Source: Saturnia japonica
Lineage: Eukaryota; Arthropoda; Insecta; Lepidoptera; Saturniidae
Assembly: GCA_033032175.1 (NCBI GenBank)
Contig: CM065308.1
Coordinates: forward strand, 21,261,590 to 21,325,589
DNA length: 64,000 bases
Direction: 5' to 3'
The position numbers were made by a program, and so were the translations under genes. The notes below the pieces were generated by a model, which saw only the letters and a program-made list of their open reading frames with translations, searched no databases and was not told the DNA's origin. Shown here in pieces: positions 45,101 to 55,559 of the stretch (the first letter of the stretch is position 1; each line of letters starts with the position of its first letter).

Positions 45101-48100
45101 AACGTTCATCACTCCACTCCAGGCGCACTCGCCGTTGCAGAAGCACGTGTTCTCTGGCGATGATGATGCTGCAAAACAAAAAATTAAAGCAATTGAAATA
45201 GTAGACTAGAAGCAAGTGTTTATCCCTCAAACTGAGCTCATGATCTAATGAGTTAATTGCTTGGTTCCTACCGTATCCTTTTTTCTATAGTATCACGGCA
45301 AAATGACGGCACTGTGACTGGTGGTAAGCCTAGTACCATCCAAAAACAAAGGCGAACACCAACAAATCGGTTATCTATCGACGGTCGTTACTGTCATATT
45401 GGCCTAGACAACTATCAGCTGTTGACCATACACCGGCTGATTTCAGAATGCGACACGCAAAAGCATATTACTATAGCAGGGGTTTCACTCAGTGTAAGAT
45501 GCTCATGCCTGTTGAAGCTATCAAATCCTCTAATAGCTCCAGTGACCTTAGAGTTAACAATATAGTCAGTTCGAAAAAAAAAGTACAAAGTGAATGTTAT
45601 TGTGGATCCCTCATAAGATGCCTTCTTCTGCAGTCCGAGGCTTAAGAGAACCTGGGAGGAACCTGTAAGAAGCGCGTGTTGAATCCGTACGTGTTCTGCC
45701 TCGGGCCAGTACATTAACTGCAAGGGTGAATTTTTGGCGGGACCCTGGCAGATCATTTAAGAGTTTTTGTTGTTTATTTATAAATTTGTGTTATTTAACC
45801 CTATATTATGTGTTATAAGTGGCATTTAGCATAATAAATGTTGGTTATTCTGCACAAGTGAAATGGTAACATGGTCCATAAATTCTGAGGTGCGATAAAG
45901 ATTTTCCTGGAAAACTCTAACAAGGCTATCATTTTGTTAGATCACTGAAACCATGTAGTGTCCTAACACTATAATTAATCACTCGATAATGGCAATAATG
46001 GTTTTCAATAAAGAAGACTTAGGAAAGGACAGACAAGAATAACAAACTTTCCCACATCCATCGCTCGCAAGCCCATCTTACGGTTACCGAAGATCGCCAC
46101 CGACCCTTCTCGTCTTTCATAAATTACATCAGACATCTCAGAAATTATCTTACAGTTGTCGAAGCTCCGTTGGTTGACCTCATACTTGTGGTACTGGAGA
46201 CCGTCCTTGACTCCGCTCTCTATATACTCCATGTTGACAGTTCGACACAAATCCGGCACGAATATCGTCAACGTCGATTCTTCAGTTAAATTTCGAGGGA
46301 GGAACTCACCAGCGCTGCCTACCACCTGTAGAAATCCGACACTAACATTTAAATACGTTCTCTAATTAAATGCTATAATATATATTGTTTTATAAGTTGT
46401 TAACTTGATATAATAAAGAGGTAAATTATCATGTTGGTATCAAAGGAACAGCGTACTACTTCTATTCAGACGCTAATTCTAAGCTATTCAGACCTTGAAT
46501 TTAGCTTTTAAAAAAGAAAACCTTATTCACATAAAGTTTTAATCTATAAAAATATTAAAATTGAAGTGTCTGTTTGTAATGTTAAAATAACAGCTTTTTA
46601 CTAAATGCATATGAAAATATATACGAAACCAATAACAAAAAGCCCATTTTTTTAGTTTTTGTCTGTCTGCTCCGAGTAATCTCCGAAACGGTTGGACCGA
46701 TTTTGATGGGACTTTCACTGGTAATTAGCTGATTTTATAGGGAGTAACTTAGGTTACTTTTACTGCACAAATTCACATACATTTCTGCACAAATGAAAAA
46801 AAAAAACTGGTCACGGTGAATCAATTCGGGCGCTTAAATGGCTTACGCTGAGTAAACAATAAAAGATATACCAAATTAATTTACTAAATAATTATAGGAA
46901 TTAAAAAGACCTATAAAAACGTGAGCGAGAGTATATGTCTATTTTCTAAGGAACACCCAGAATAAGCATTTCTGTCTTTAAAATCGGGAGCGAGGGATCA
47001 AGATTCTCGCGGGCATTCTGTAGTCTATGTGAGCGAAGCCGCGGGAACAGCTAGTTATCTATATAAATGAACTCTCAATTAAAGAAATATACAATAACTA
47101 TAAACTAGTAGTTGAGAAAGTAATTAGAAACAACTGACTCTCCGCAGAACTGCTTGATGCCATAGTTTTAAGTAATTTATTCCAATTTAATAGCATTTAT
47201 TGTACCAATATCGTAGAGTTCGTAGTGAGCTACTTACTTTTCCACACTGCCCACTATAATAAGGCATTTGTGCATCAAAATTCCACTTGAGAATTTGTCC
47301 TGGCAAGCCATCGTTTACGCCGGTCGTCACCTCCATGTAGCCATCAGTGTCTGTATTATTTCTCTGGTAGTTAAAAATAAAAAAATAATAAAAATATAGA
47401 AGCCATGGAAGGAGATTTTTTGACGAGAAAGATATTAAATTAAGTAAATTACTACTGCGGATCCTAAACCGACCAGTGCCATTAAACTTGACCGCCCAAA
47501 ATATTGACATTGTCACTCAATGAAAAGTGACAGCAAATGATATATTATTCATTGTTTAGATTCATACTGCAAATGTCAAACAGAAAATAGTCTATGATTA
47601 AAAGGTCGCTGGTCGAATTTCGATTATTGGGCGACCGCTAGTAAGAATAATTCTTTAAATTGTTTATTTATTATTTTGTAACACATTATTACTATATGCG
47701 CTTATGATGCTTTAACAATATTCAAAGAATTAAGATAATTCAAAATAATAAAGACATTCCTCATTGGGAATCAAAGAGATAATAATCCTTGTCCATTAGA
47801 CTAAAAACAGTATGGATTTCATTCACATAGAAGTCTTTCAACGTTGAAGTAACTACTCCTATTCTATCTTTGATTTTCTTTAGAAGTGATTTATATTTAA
47901 CGGGAGAATTTACCATAAACCAAAAAGCTTTCAATGTTTCTTTAATTTCCCTTGATCCATTTGTATTCAAAACATTATGACAACATTTACAGCAAAAATT
48001 GGTAATAAAAATTGTACTAACTGAGTAAAACCATCCAAATTTATCAACGGGTGGTGCACCCCCAGTCGTACTGGCAGGTAATATCTTCGCTAGATCCACC

Positions 48101-48237
48101 AGCGGGTCATCGTAACCCTCAAAAAGTAGCTCACCAGCCGTCCTGGTTATAGATACATGCTGACCGAACATCGTCATGGCCATGGAGACACCTTTCTGTT
48201 GGATGAAGTCCCAAAATCTCGACCGATAGATGGCGGA
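38916..48237 (-). CDS. CD36-family class B scavenger receptor, 3' six exons
   Basis: Exons 48,237-48,022, 47,363-47,238, 46,325-46,154, 45,168-44,966, 39,594-39,521 and 39,189-38,916 join with GT/AG sites and matching phases to 354 residues plus stop. CD36 landmarks in order: TAGELLFEGYDDPLVDL, FGWFYS|RNNTDTDG, SGQCGK, GSAGEF, DLCRTV, TCFCNGEC, SACRYGTPAFITLPHF, FAVEPKLG and GRFQFNIYVEP. A C-terminal transmembrane helix follows (about VCACAAVCFALFVIVI), then a short tail starting TCCTKK. The conserved extracellular cysteines and tail cysteines (palmitoylation in CD36) are present. Such proteins bind or move lipids, lipoproteins, carotenoids or microbes at membranes. FGWFY and GYDDPL suggest the SR-B/croquemort/emp branch rather than SNMP, but the ligand is unknown. 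The N-terminal helix and GPYVY region are missing from the 48-64 kb stretch I could read, so the gene is partial. Introns carry LINE and Helitron insertions. Confidence 0.9.
39521..39594 (-). CDS. CD36-like exon (GRFQFNIYVEP)
   Basis: Acceptor AATTATTTTCAG, donor CATTAC|GTAAGT, 74 nt. Separated by a 5.4-kb intron from the cysteine exon. Confidence 0.88.
39646..40035 (-). mobile_element. family B Helitron-like element
   Basis: Minus-strand end GCGAAGCCACGAACACAGCTAG before T, with family B inner words (TTACGCTAAGTAAACC). Shorter and more diverged than the other copies. Lies in the 5.4-kb neighbourhood of the CD36 3' exons. Confidence 0.55.
40235..40425 (+). mobile_element. tRNA-derived SINE, body only
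   Basis: AGCAAAGTGTTATTGAGTTT, CAGTAGCAGGTCGGAGTTTG, TTACATGGGACCTAAAAACA and ATACAGGCGTG as in 14,050-14,320. The B box is lost. Confidence 0.6.
40530..40752 (+). mobile_element. family C Helitron-like 3' part
   Basis: GACCGATTTTGATAAAATTT, CCGCAATTGATTAGC and GAGCCGCGGTCACAGCTAG before T. Confidence 0.5.
40966..41235 (-). mobile_element. family D Helitron-like element
   Basis: Minus strand has TTTAAATCTGTGAATCAGAT, ATAGTCTATTTATTAAGAAA and an end AACACGGGTGAAACCATGGG...CAG with CTAG mutated to CCAG. Confidence 0.45.
41240..42595. other. CD36-like intron sequence, nothing assigned
   Basis: AT-rich, no conserved frame or recognised repeat end. Confidence 0.35.
42600..42785 (+). mobile_element. 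MITE-like repeat, copy 3
   Basis: Diverged copy of 17,094-17,337: GAGGAGTTCCCTTGAGTATC, GAAGGTCCAATGC and TCGGTCCATAAACC. Confidence 0.4.
42967..43134 (+). pseudogene. LINE 3' fragment (RTE-like C-terminus)
   Basis: From 43,000 one frame reads HVIRRDESYITKRMLSM, then GRSKKVWMDCVKNDM, the usual C-terminal GRPKKRWxDCV segment of RTE-like LINE polyproteins. Upstream frames are broken. It directly abuts the minus-strand LINE at 43,138. Confidence 0.65.
43138..44385 (-). mobile_element. internally deleted non-LTR element (coiled-coil start joined to 3' end)
   Basis: The minus strand starts with a 94-codon frame (44,353-44,069): a coiled coil with KDENEKLKEKIGKLEKEIEH and KRNNLIIFGLEEGE, as in the first part of RTE-type LINE ORFs. 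After a frame break 44,068-43,810 continues (YEINKLNRLGKL, RPVLCSL, YISEDYSKEVLEKRKAL), then 43,808-43,611 another frame. Near 43,390 the sequence jumps to a short 3' end. There VAQERQKW, EEAFADW and a stop are followed by an AATAAAG-(TTATTA) tail at 43,138-43,160. The endonuclease and RT domains are missing, so about 2-3 kb was lost. Sits in the 5.4-kb intron of the CD36-like gene, same strand. Confidence 0.65.
44966..45168 (-). CDS. CD36-like exon (CFCNGEC cysteine cluster)
   Basis: Acceptor TTGTTTTGCAG, donor GAACCG|GTAAGT, 203 nt. Encodes TCFCNGEC, SACRYGTPAF and HFLHGDP. Confidence 0.92.
45290..45595 (+). mobile_element. SINE-like element, long relative of the 72-bp family
   Basis: The 3' half has GTTGAAGCTATCAAATCCTC, CAGTGACCTTAGAGTTAACA and ATATAGTCAGTTCG, then poly(A), the same block order as 1376-1465. 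About 190 bp upstream appear to belong to the same element, with weak similarity to 59,760-59,900. In the CD36-like intron. Confidence 0.45.
46154..46325 (-). CDS. CD36-like exon (GSAGEF ... DLCRTV)
   Basis: Acceptor ATTTCTACAG, donor GACAACT|GTAAGA, 172 nt, ends phase 1. Confidence 0.9.
46543..47054 (+). mobile_element. family B Helitron-like element
   Basis: TCTATAAAAATATTAAAATT start after A; GAGCGAAGCCGCGGGAACAG then CTAG before T. 512 bp, well preserved. In the intron between two CD36-like exons (46,325 and 47,238). Confidence 0.7.
47238..47363 (-). CDS. CD36-like exon (RNNTDTDG ... SGQCGK)
   Basis: Acceptor TTAACTACCAG, donor GGAAAA|GTAAGT, 126 nt, phase 0. Holds the RNxT glycosylation site and the first conserved cysteine. 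Confidence 0.9.
47468..47643 (+). repeat. dispersed repeat, copy 2
   Basis: Second copy of 31,408-31,594, ending GGGCGACCGCTAG before T. CD36-like intron. Confidence 0.6.
48022..48237 (-). CDS. CD36-like exon (TAGELLFEGYDDPL)
   Basis: Acceptor CTCAATTACAG, donor TACTCA|GTTAGT, 216 nt, phase 0 at both ends. Carries the ELLFEGYDDPL core and VDKFGWFYS. Confidence 0.9.
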
Positions 48238-48240
48238 CTG

Positions 48241-49767
48241 TAATTGAGGATAAAAAAATGATTAGACGTCCGTGTCCTAATTACAGACCCTAAAGTTTAT
48301 TATTATCTTCATACTATACATAGTAAGCAGGATAAGTATAAAAAATATTTTACATTTTATTACTTATCAATAATGGCCAATTAGGTCTCATAAATTAATA
48401 TATGATATATAATCCTTACTAACAATCCGGCCACGAGTAGTTGAGCCATTTTGGGGTCCTTAAGGAGCATTTATTCGATCTCTAACAAACTTTACAGTAT
48501 CACGCGCTGGGTTAATATGAAGATTGTATGAAAATGTCATCAAAATCGCTCCATCCGTTTTCGAGCCTATAGGGAACATACATACAAACATCGACGTTTA
48601 TTAAAGAAGAAGGTAGACCTTTTTCTTTTCAGATCCACGGCGTCCAGAATAAGCTATATTACGAACATCGAAATTAAAATAGACTCGCCATGTTACATGA
48701 GACCTAAAAACATACCCGGAGAACTGTGGATGTAAACTTTATTGATTTTAAATATCCATTTATTTATTTAAGAATATATCATGGTACTAAACGACGACAC
48801 GACCGTGTTCTACAGCAAATGAAGCTCGAATGGCAAATAATCGAGTAAACCATCACTATGCATTTATTTTATTACGTTTTAATTCTACCCTACGAATATT
48901 ATAATAATTATATAACCTACCAATTAAAACTTATACAGTACGCTTAGTTTTAAAATTCAATAGGGATTATGTGTAAAATGTTTAAAAATAAACGAGAGGC
49001 TTTGAGTTTCATTTATAAGTCCCGGACAGTGTGTAGGAAGCTTGTTAAAAGTTAAATTAGTTGATTAGTATTCAGATATCGTTAGGAAAATTCTGACTTT
49101 ATTATTTCGCCTTTTTTGTCGAGTAGAGTCACATGGTATCTACGCCCTTATTATGAACCATATTACGTTATTATTACACTCTTAACTTTCTTAAAATTGG
49201 TCCTCAAATAGCATTGCCGAAACCTACAAAAAAAAAAGCTTTTGAAGAATTTAAACTTAACAAAATTTTCTATCGAATTCTTCCGCGTTTTAAACGAGGT
49301 TCCAATAAATACTGAACTGACACTTCACTGTTATGACCTTTCGCAGTAGTGGCGTTATTATGTATCATCATGCTAAATCCCTACTGGGAAAGACAGTTTG
49401 GATGGAACACTACCTACTTTTCTCTATTTTCGCAAACTTTTTCATCGATTTTAATTTCAAAATTTTTAATAATTTAGTACAATCTAGAAGGAGTTTGAAT
49501 AGAGTGTTGATTTGTACTCAGGGATCACAAGGGTTCTGCTGCAAGCAGAGCAAACAACGCAACCGCGATCGGCTAGGAACATAAACTGTTCCTGAAGATA
49601 TTGTAGAGATCTAGGGTTAAATAAATAAGACGCCATAGAGAAAATGTAATATATGAGCATTCCGACGAGAACGAATATTCAGCCAGTCTAGTTGCGAACG
49701 AAATTGAGAGATGAGATCAAACTTACGCAGCCTGTTTAAGTAGCGAATACACAGATTTAGTAAACGA
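48241..49767. other. CD36-like upstream intron or flank, no exon found
   Basis: Searched the minus strand for the CD36 N-terminal signature (GPYVY, FNVTN) and found none. A short SINE-body fragment lies at 48,683-48,735 (TTACATGAGACCTAAAAACA). Confidence 0.35.
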
Positions 49768-50291
49768 CTAGCTGTACCCGCGGCTTCGCTCATGTGGACT
49801 ACAGAATGCCTGCACAAACATTGCTCCCCCGCTCCCGGCTATTTTAAAGACAAAAATGCTTATTATGATGGGTGTTCCTTAGAAGATATACGTATATTTT
49901 CGGTGACTTTTTTGTAGGATTTTTTAATGTCTACAATTAGGTAGTATATTAATTTGGTATATCTTTTATTGTTTACTCAGCGTAAGGCATTTAAGCGCCC
50001 GAATTGATTCACCATGACATTTTTTTTAATTTGTGCCTACCCCTAATTCTTTTCTAAAATAAAAGTAGCCTAAGTTACTCCCTATAAAATCAGCTATCTA
50101 CCAGTGAAAGTCCCGTCAAAATCGGTCCAACCGTATCGGAGATTACCCGAGATAAAAAGACAGACAGACAAAAATTATAAAATGGGCTTTTTTGTTATTC
50201 GTGTAATATATACTTTCATATGCATTTAGTAAAAAAAACTGTTATTTTGACATTACAAATAGACACTTCAATTTTATTAATTGTTTATAGA
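49768..50291 (-). mobile_element. family B Helitron-like element
   Basis: Minus strand TCTATAAACAATTAATAAAA start after A, end GAAGCCGCGGGTACAGCTAG before T. 524 bp, well preserved. Confidence 0.7.
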
Positions 50292-51637
50292 TGGAGTTTG
50301 TTCAGCATCTCATCAGTTAGATCAGGGTAGGCCGTATCCGCATAGTCAAGATATATCTAGATCGCATAGTAGTAATGCCCACCTTCAAGTGGACAATTTG
50401 TCGTCAACCACCTTAGGTATGTTCCAGAAGCTACACTTGAGAGCCAGACCAAGGCTTAGCTATTTTGAGCTTTTTTTAGTACAACAAAGGTGGCAAACAA
50501 GCATACTGCTCGCCTGACGGTAAGCAGCCTATGGACACTTGTAATACTATAGCTACATTGTCGCTTAATACCAGGTAAAAAGCTATAAAGAATAAAATTA
50601 GAATTCATTGCTACAAACTGATGTTCAAGTCAAGGATCTTCCAGAAATACTTGACACCTACCTCACACTGTAATAATAATTCTACAATTTTAGAATTAAT
50701 TCTACAGATTCACCAAGCGATCATGGCTCAGTGTTATTTTCGAATATAATCCAAAAATTTTTTTTTTGCTGTCGCTCAAGAATTTGAATGTTCAATAAAA
50801 CGTTCTTAGCGACCTTTAAAAATGAATTATAACACTTATCTTTCATCTCTTATCGATAGTCCATTAACTTAGGTATTAACGAACTTAAATCAGCGGATAT
50901 TTAAAAAAATCTTACGAATATAATATGGTTAATTAGCATACATAATATGGATAATTAAACTGAATAAACAAGTTTTTATTTGAAATTGTTTTAAATGCCT
51001 AATTAGTAAAAAAAATAATTGTTAATACCTACTACGTTGTTGTACAATATTTGTTATCAATTAATACTGAAAATCATCAAAGAAACATACGATCATACCA
51101 TATCACTAACGTATCATCGAATATCGACGGAACATTATAAATGTAAGAAAATTGAAGATTCGATGTATTCCAGCCATCGAGAAGAACCGACCAGTAACTC
51201 GATCGGGTTTATCAACATCTTTTTTTTTCAATTGTTTTTACAGTATTTAATTATATACAGTTATTGTATACACAGTTTAGTGGTTTGAGCTGTATTGATA
51301 GATCAGTCAATCACGGTTTCCATGTAAACATATCTAAATTAGATACCTATACAGTATACTATATACCTTCCTATCTATTAAGAAACTACATTATCCTTGA
51401 GTAATAATATATTTATTTATTTACTTAAGTCGCCAACAGAATCAACATCAACACATCACCTTTAAAAAGTTTATGCAGAACAATATTTTAATTAAATGTG
51501 ACCCCTAATTATAGGCAACGACGGCATGCGTTTTATTAAATCCTATTACATTGTATATCTTTAGTAATTTAAAGGTACAAACAGCTATATAAAATAAAAA
51601 CAATCACAAGCAAATATAAATAATGTTTAAAGTAGGT
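50292..51637. other. unassigned flank with repeat scraps
   Basis: 50,480-50,560 is a short piece of the GGTGGCAAACAAGCATAC...TGGTAAGC repeat seen at 59,450. 51,110-51,215 matches the repeat word at 4225-4290. Nothing else assigned. Confidence 0.35.
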
Positions 51638-51862
51638 AGTCAAGTCGTGCGCGAGCGGAGGACTTTAAAAAAGATTTTAATTTTTTTAAGAAGCGTTTAT
51701 TCGCGACCATACATGTCTTAAGACTAACTTAAAGATACTCTTAAAACTACGAAGCAAACACCAGACGCGCCTTACAGGATCAGTTTACTGCAACGTTGCG
51801 TCTGGCTTCTCTAGAATACAGACTGCTGAGTAGCGATATTCATAGAGGGTGATTCTATAACT
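51638..51862 (-). repeat. Gypsy 3' LTR
   Basis: 225 bp, same sequence as 57,445-57,669 by eye; contains the end of env. Confidence 0.93.
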
Positions 51863-53511
51863 CCTCCCTCCTTAAGTTCGAAGTTATCCTGAATATGAGA
51901 ACTTCGAATACATAGTTTAAACAATTTAACACGGTACTTATGAACTAGTTTACAGATTATTACAAAAATGAGTACATATAATATAAGAGTCCAAACGCTA
52001 ACACTTTTCACTTCAATAATTGCCTTTTGGATTTCACTAGCACTGAAACTTTTCTTGAGGGCGAATGATAGGAACTTTAAATCCATAAGATCGACACCTT
52101 CCAGGTTCAATGGACTGGAGGATTCCCTTTCAGCAGGTAAGTGTATATTTGGCAAGTTTATAATTGGGAGTTTGTTGTATGTTATATTTTCATTGTCTTT
52201 CAGATGTATTTTCAGCGTTATGTTATGAATTTTTACTTCACAAGGGTCATCCAGGGTGAGTATGTAAGTACCCTTAACCTTTAGACGAAATATTTCGTCG
52301 ATACAAGTTCTGGTAAGTACTTCTTCATTTTTACTGTAGAGAATCCATTGATTGGGGTACAGCAATTGGACCTTAACTGGCTCGATGTTAACTGAAATCT
52401 GGCTGCATGACGTCACATTGTCGGCGTACGTCATCAATTCAACAACGCAAGCGTCATAGGTGTACTGGATTATTTCCTCGTCGAGGCATAGAAAGCTGGA
52501 CTCGTCAATTTCTTTACAAGCGTGAGTGAGCAGTTTGATCTTCAACCCTTTTGCTAGCAAGTAGGGGTATTTGGGTAGAATTATGACTGTGGAATTACGG
52601 GATAGCACAGGTAATGGAATTAATTTATAATAGCTATAAGTATCCTTCCCAATTAGAGGTATTTCTAAAAGATAAGTGATTCGATTTGCTTTAAAATAGG
52701 CTTTTAAAGTTATGGTTTGTTCTATCTTAATTAAATTCTCTGAAGTAGGTGTATATACTAATTTCTCAAACTTATTTATTTCCTGCAGAACACGTAACAA
52801 CTTATTCGACTCTATGATAGACTGATGTAAAATTCCTAATCTACTTAAAGCAAAGTTAGTTTCAATCTCATTCAACTTAATATGAATCGCCTGAAAGTTA
52901 TGAATTAGTAAATTATATGTACTTATAATCTGAATTTCAAAATGTTCTTTTCTTAGTTTGTCGCTTATATTTTTAGATGTTACTGCAATTTCTTTATTAA
53001 GTTGAATGATGTTATTGTTAATTGCAAACGTAGAATTTGTTAACACCTCTATTGCTTCTGCAACTATACTTAGTTTCCTATTGGTAGATTTTTGACCAGA
53101 CTGAACTTCGCTAATTAACTTCTCATATTTGATAGCATCCTCGTGATCGAGATTTCCAGTAATAATTTTAATTATTGAACCTAATGGATTTAATAGTCCA
53201 CGCCTAATTCTAATCGACGGTGTTATTTGTTCAAATTTATTTATGGCTAATATTTTTATATATTCGACTTGCTTTCTAACATCTTTAAAATTACTTGTAA
53301 AGGTTTCATGAAAATAATTTTTAACTATCTTATCTAATTCAAAAAGACGCGCTATATTAAACTTTAAATCGTCCTGTATAGGTTTAAAATCCAATACCCT
53401 TGCTACGATCCATTTATCTGTATTGATTACAGCGACACCATTTCTCACGGGCAAAATTCCGGGGTTCTTATTCAAATCCTGAAGTTGAAGGGCCTGGAGT
53501 TGCGTCAGCAT
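51811..53511 (-). CDS. Gypsy env (errantiviral envelope glycoprotein), 566 aa
   Basis: ATG at 53,511, overlapping the integrase end. Errantiviral Env belongs to the family related to baculovirus F-type fusion proteins and is made from a spliced RNA. Seen here: a furin-type site R-I-R-R at residues 101-104, followed by a GLLNPLGSIIKIITGNLD fusion-peptide-like stretch; a central coiled-coil-prone region; several NxS/T sites; paired cysteines in residues 330-440; and a hydrophobic membrane segment at about 506-523, followed by a basic cytosolic tail. The last 17 codons, including the stop, lie in the 3' LTR. There is no conventional signal peptide at this ATG, so the mature start may come from splicing. 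The reading frame is uninterrupted. Confidence 0.88.
   Translation of the reverse strand: MLTQLQALQLQDLNKNPGILPVRNGVAVINTDKWIVARVLDFKPIQDDLKFNIARLFELDKIVKNYFHETFTSNFKDVRKQVEYIKILAINKFEQITPSIRIRRGLLNPLGSIIKIITGNLDHEDAIKYEKLISEVQSGQKSTNRKLSIVAEAIEVLTNSTFAINNNIIQLNKEIAVTSKNISDKLRKEHFEIQIISTYNLLIHNFQAIHIKLNEIETNFALSRLGILHQSIIESNKLLRVLQEINKFEKLVYTPTSENLIKIEQTITLKAYFKANRITYLLEIPLIGKDTYSYYKLIPLPVLSRNSTVIILPKYPYLLAKGLKIKLLTHACKEIDESSFLCLDEEIIQYTYDACVVELMTYADNVTSCSQISVNIEPVKVQLLYPNQWILYSKNEEVLTRTCIDEIFRLKVKGTYILTLDDPCEVKIHNITLKIHLKDNENITYNKLPIINLPNIHLPAERESSSPLNLEGVDLMDLKFLSFALKKSFSASEIQKAIIEVKSVSVWTLILYVLIFVIICKLVHKYRVKLFKLCIRSSHIQDNFELKEGGVIESPSMNIATQQSVF
51863..51871 (-). promoter_or_regulatory. 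Gypsy polypurine tract
   Basis: GGAGGGAGG on the minus strand directly before the 3' LTR. Confidence 0.8.
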
Positions 53512-54988
53512 GGCTACTTCCAGAAGGACGCGGAGGTGCCTGTGAAGGGCGTTTAACGTTTTTTAATGGAACTTTTGTGTCTCTATCTTTAATTTTAACA
53601 GGGATAACGTTACGCGAAACAGGACCAGTAACCAAAGCTTTGTGAAATTTAGGTTTATCTTTAGACTGCCTTTTATTTGTGACCTTAGAGAAAATGATGT
53701 CTCCTAATTTTAATTGTGGTTGTTCTTCACCTCCTCGCTTTTCCCTAACTTTAACCTTATTATTTCCCGTCTTTTCAGTAAGGAACTTATATAAAACCTG
53801 CGTTCGTTTCTTATGGTCTTTAATTAATTGTTGTTTGTAAAATTTATCAAAATTTATATCAAATGTAGAGTTTAACTCGGTATGTCCAAATACTACTTCG
53901 AATGGTGAAAGATCCGTTGTACTATGAATAGTATTGTTATAAGCCATAACGGAATATGTCATTAAGTTTACGGCGTCAGTATATTTTCGTTCGTATTTAG
54001 CAAGTCTATAGATCTCTATTATTGTGGAATGAAACCGTTCAATTAATCCCATCGAGTTGGGGTTATTTGGCGTTCCTATGTGCAATTTTATTTTATATAA
54101 GTCTGTTAATTCTTTTAATAGCTCATTATTAAATTCTGTACCCGGGTCGCAACTAATTTTCTGTGGTATACCGTAAAAAGAAAAGTAAGTAATCAATGCC
54201 CTAACTACTTCTGGTGTTGAACGCGATGGCACTTGAATTGCTTGCCCTAGCTTACTGAAGGCATCGATTAGAGTAAGATAGTGTGTTGATTCTATTGTGA
54301 ATATATCGATGAATACTTCCTGGAATGGTGCATTTTGGGTTTGTGTAAGTTGTAGCAACGGTTTGATAGGCTTTCGATCGTACTTAGCAGTTTTACACTT
54401 TTCACAGGAGTTAATGATTGCGGATACTATTTCATGCATATTTGGCCAATAATAATTTCGTCGTATTCTTTTAATGGTTTCCGTAATTCCTCGATGACAA
54501 GTTTTCCCTTCGTGTAATTTTGTAATAATTATCTTTTGTTCTTCCTCATCCTCTACATAAATCACGCGTTCCGTACATTCATAAAAATTAACATAACCTT
54601 TTTTGAATAATTCCAATATAACAATGCTAAATTCTCTCCTGTGTTCGGGGTTTTCAAAATAGATAAAATATTTAATTTTGGGTTTAATATATTTCTTAAG
54701 GAACTCTTTTATAATGTCTAAATTTCCAATCGGAAGAAAGACTTCTAGTACTTTCTGATTATTACGGGATAGATCTTTAACCTGAAATTCGTTACGATAC
54801 CAGTTGAAAACTAATATTTGATTGGGTTTTGTATCAATTGCTTCATGTAAGATTGGGATACCATTAAATTCCATGTCGCGTGCGGAATGTACTGTATGAG
54901 TAGAATCAGTTTCGGATCTGACCAAATATTCACGGGGTTCTTCAACTATGACTGTATCTGGTATAGATATGGGGCTAGCTGTAGCGGT
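53468..54988 (-). pseudogene. Gypsy pol fragment: integrase
   Basis: Open frame starting (by homology, no ATG) near 54,985. The post-RNase H linker (THTVHSA, GIPILHEAID) is followed by the integrase HHCC zinc region (LHEGKTCHRG ... SCEKCKTAK). The catalytic D, D and E lie in VFIDIF, CDPGTEF and LIERFHST. The C-terminal part has LGDIIFSKV and KFHKALVTGPV (GPY/F-like). Catalytic residues look intact, so this part could be functional if translated, but it is now disconnected by frame from the protease and has no RT. It overlaps the env start by 44 nt. Confidence 0.85.
53539..53548 (-). promoter_or_regulatory. candidate env splice acceptor
   Basis: GCCCTTCACAG on the minus strand, 28 nt upstream of the env ATG. 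Only a weak pyrimidine tract precedes it. Confidence 0.3.
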
Positions 54989-55559
54989 TCTCTCAGAATC
55001 AGAGATTGTACAATTGCTGATGGCATTCTAACTCCATCGCAAAATTTTGTAAAATTTAAAATAGCTTCTCCTGAAAATTGGTCTGTCGGTAACTTTACAC
55101 GTTGTTCTGTTCGCGGGTCTAGTATGATTAGATGATTACTTTCGTTAACTATCGGAATCGTAGTAGTTTTCGTTACAAGTTTTGAGTGTTTTAAGTCTAT
55201 AACAGCTTCTAACTGAATTAAAAGATCATTGCCTATTAACCCGTCATATTTGTCATCAACATCGTACACATAAAATTTATGATAGCTATCGTTTTTGAAT
55301 GATGGCATGAGTGGAATATAGACTACTTCATTATGGTTGCTAGATGCATGTGTGCTAATAACGGTGAATGGTTCTGTACTTGCATAGGACCTATAGAAGC
55401 TATGAGCTTTACGCGGACTCATAAATGATCGCATACTACCGGTATCGATCATAAATTTCGCGTCAATTTCCGGTATGTGAATGTACGGTAACTTCAATTT
55501 AACATCACAATTTAGATTTATTATTTCGGGTGGTTTGTGTGATCTCCTATTCGAAAATT
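54946..55559 (-). pseudogene. Gypsy pol fragment: aspartic protease
   Basis: The -1 frame after gag encodes PYIHIPEIDAKFMIDTGSM; D-T-G is the retroviral-type protease catalytic triplet. A second-half motif GLIGNDLL (flap/ILG-like) and an EEP-type linker region follow. The frame stops at 54,946, where a normal errantiviral pol would continue into reverse transcriptase. A residue series typical of the segment after RNase H begins in another frame at about 54,985. Confidence 0.8.

Noticed and set aside
51968..52228. 86-codon plus-strand frame
   Set aside because: Antisense shadow of env.
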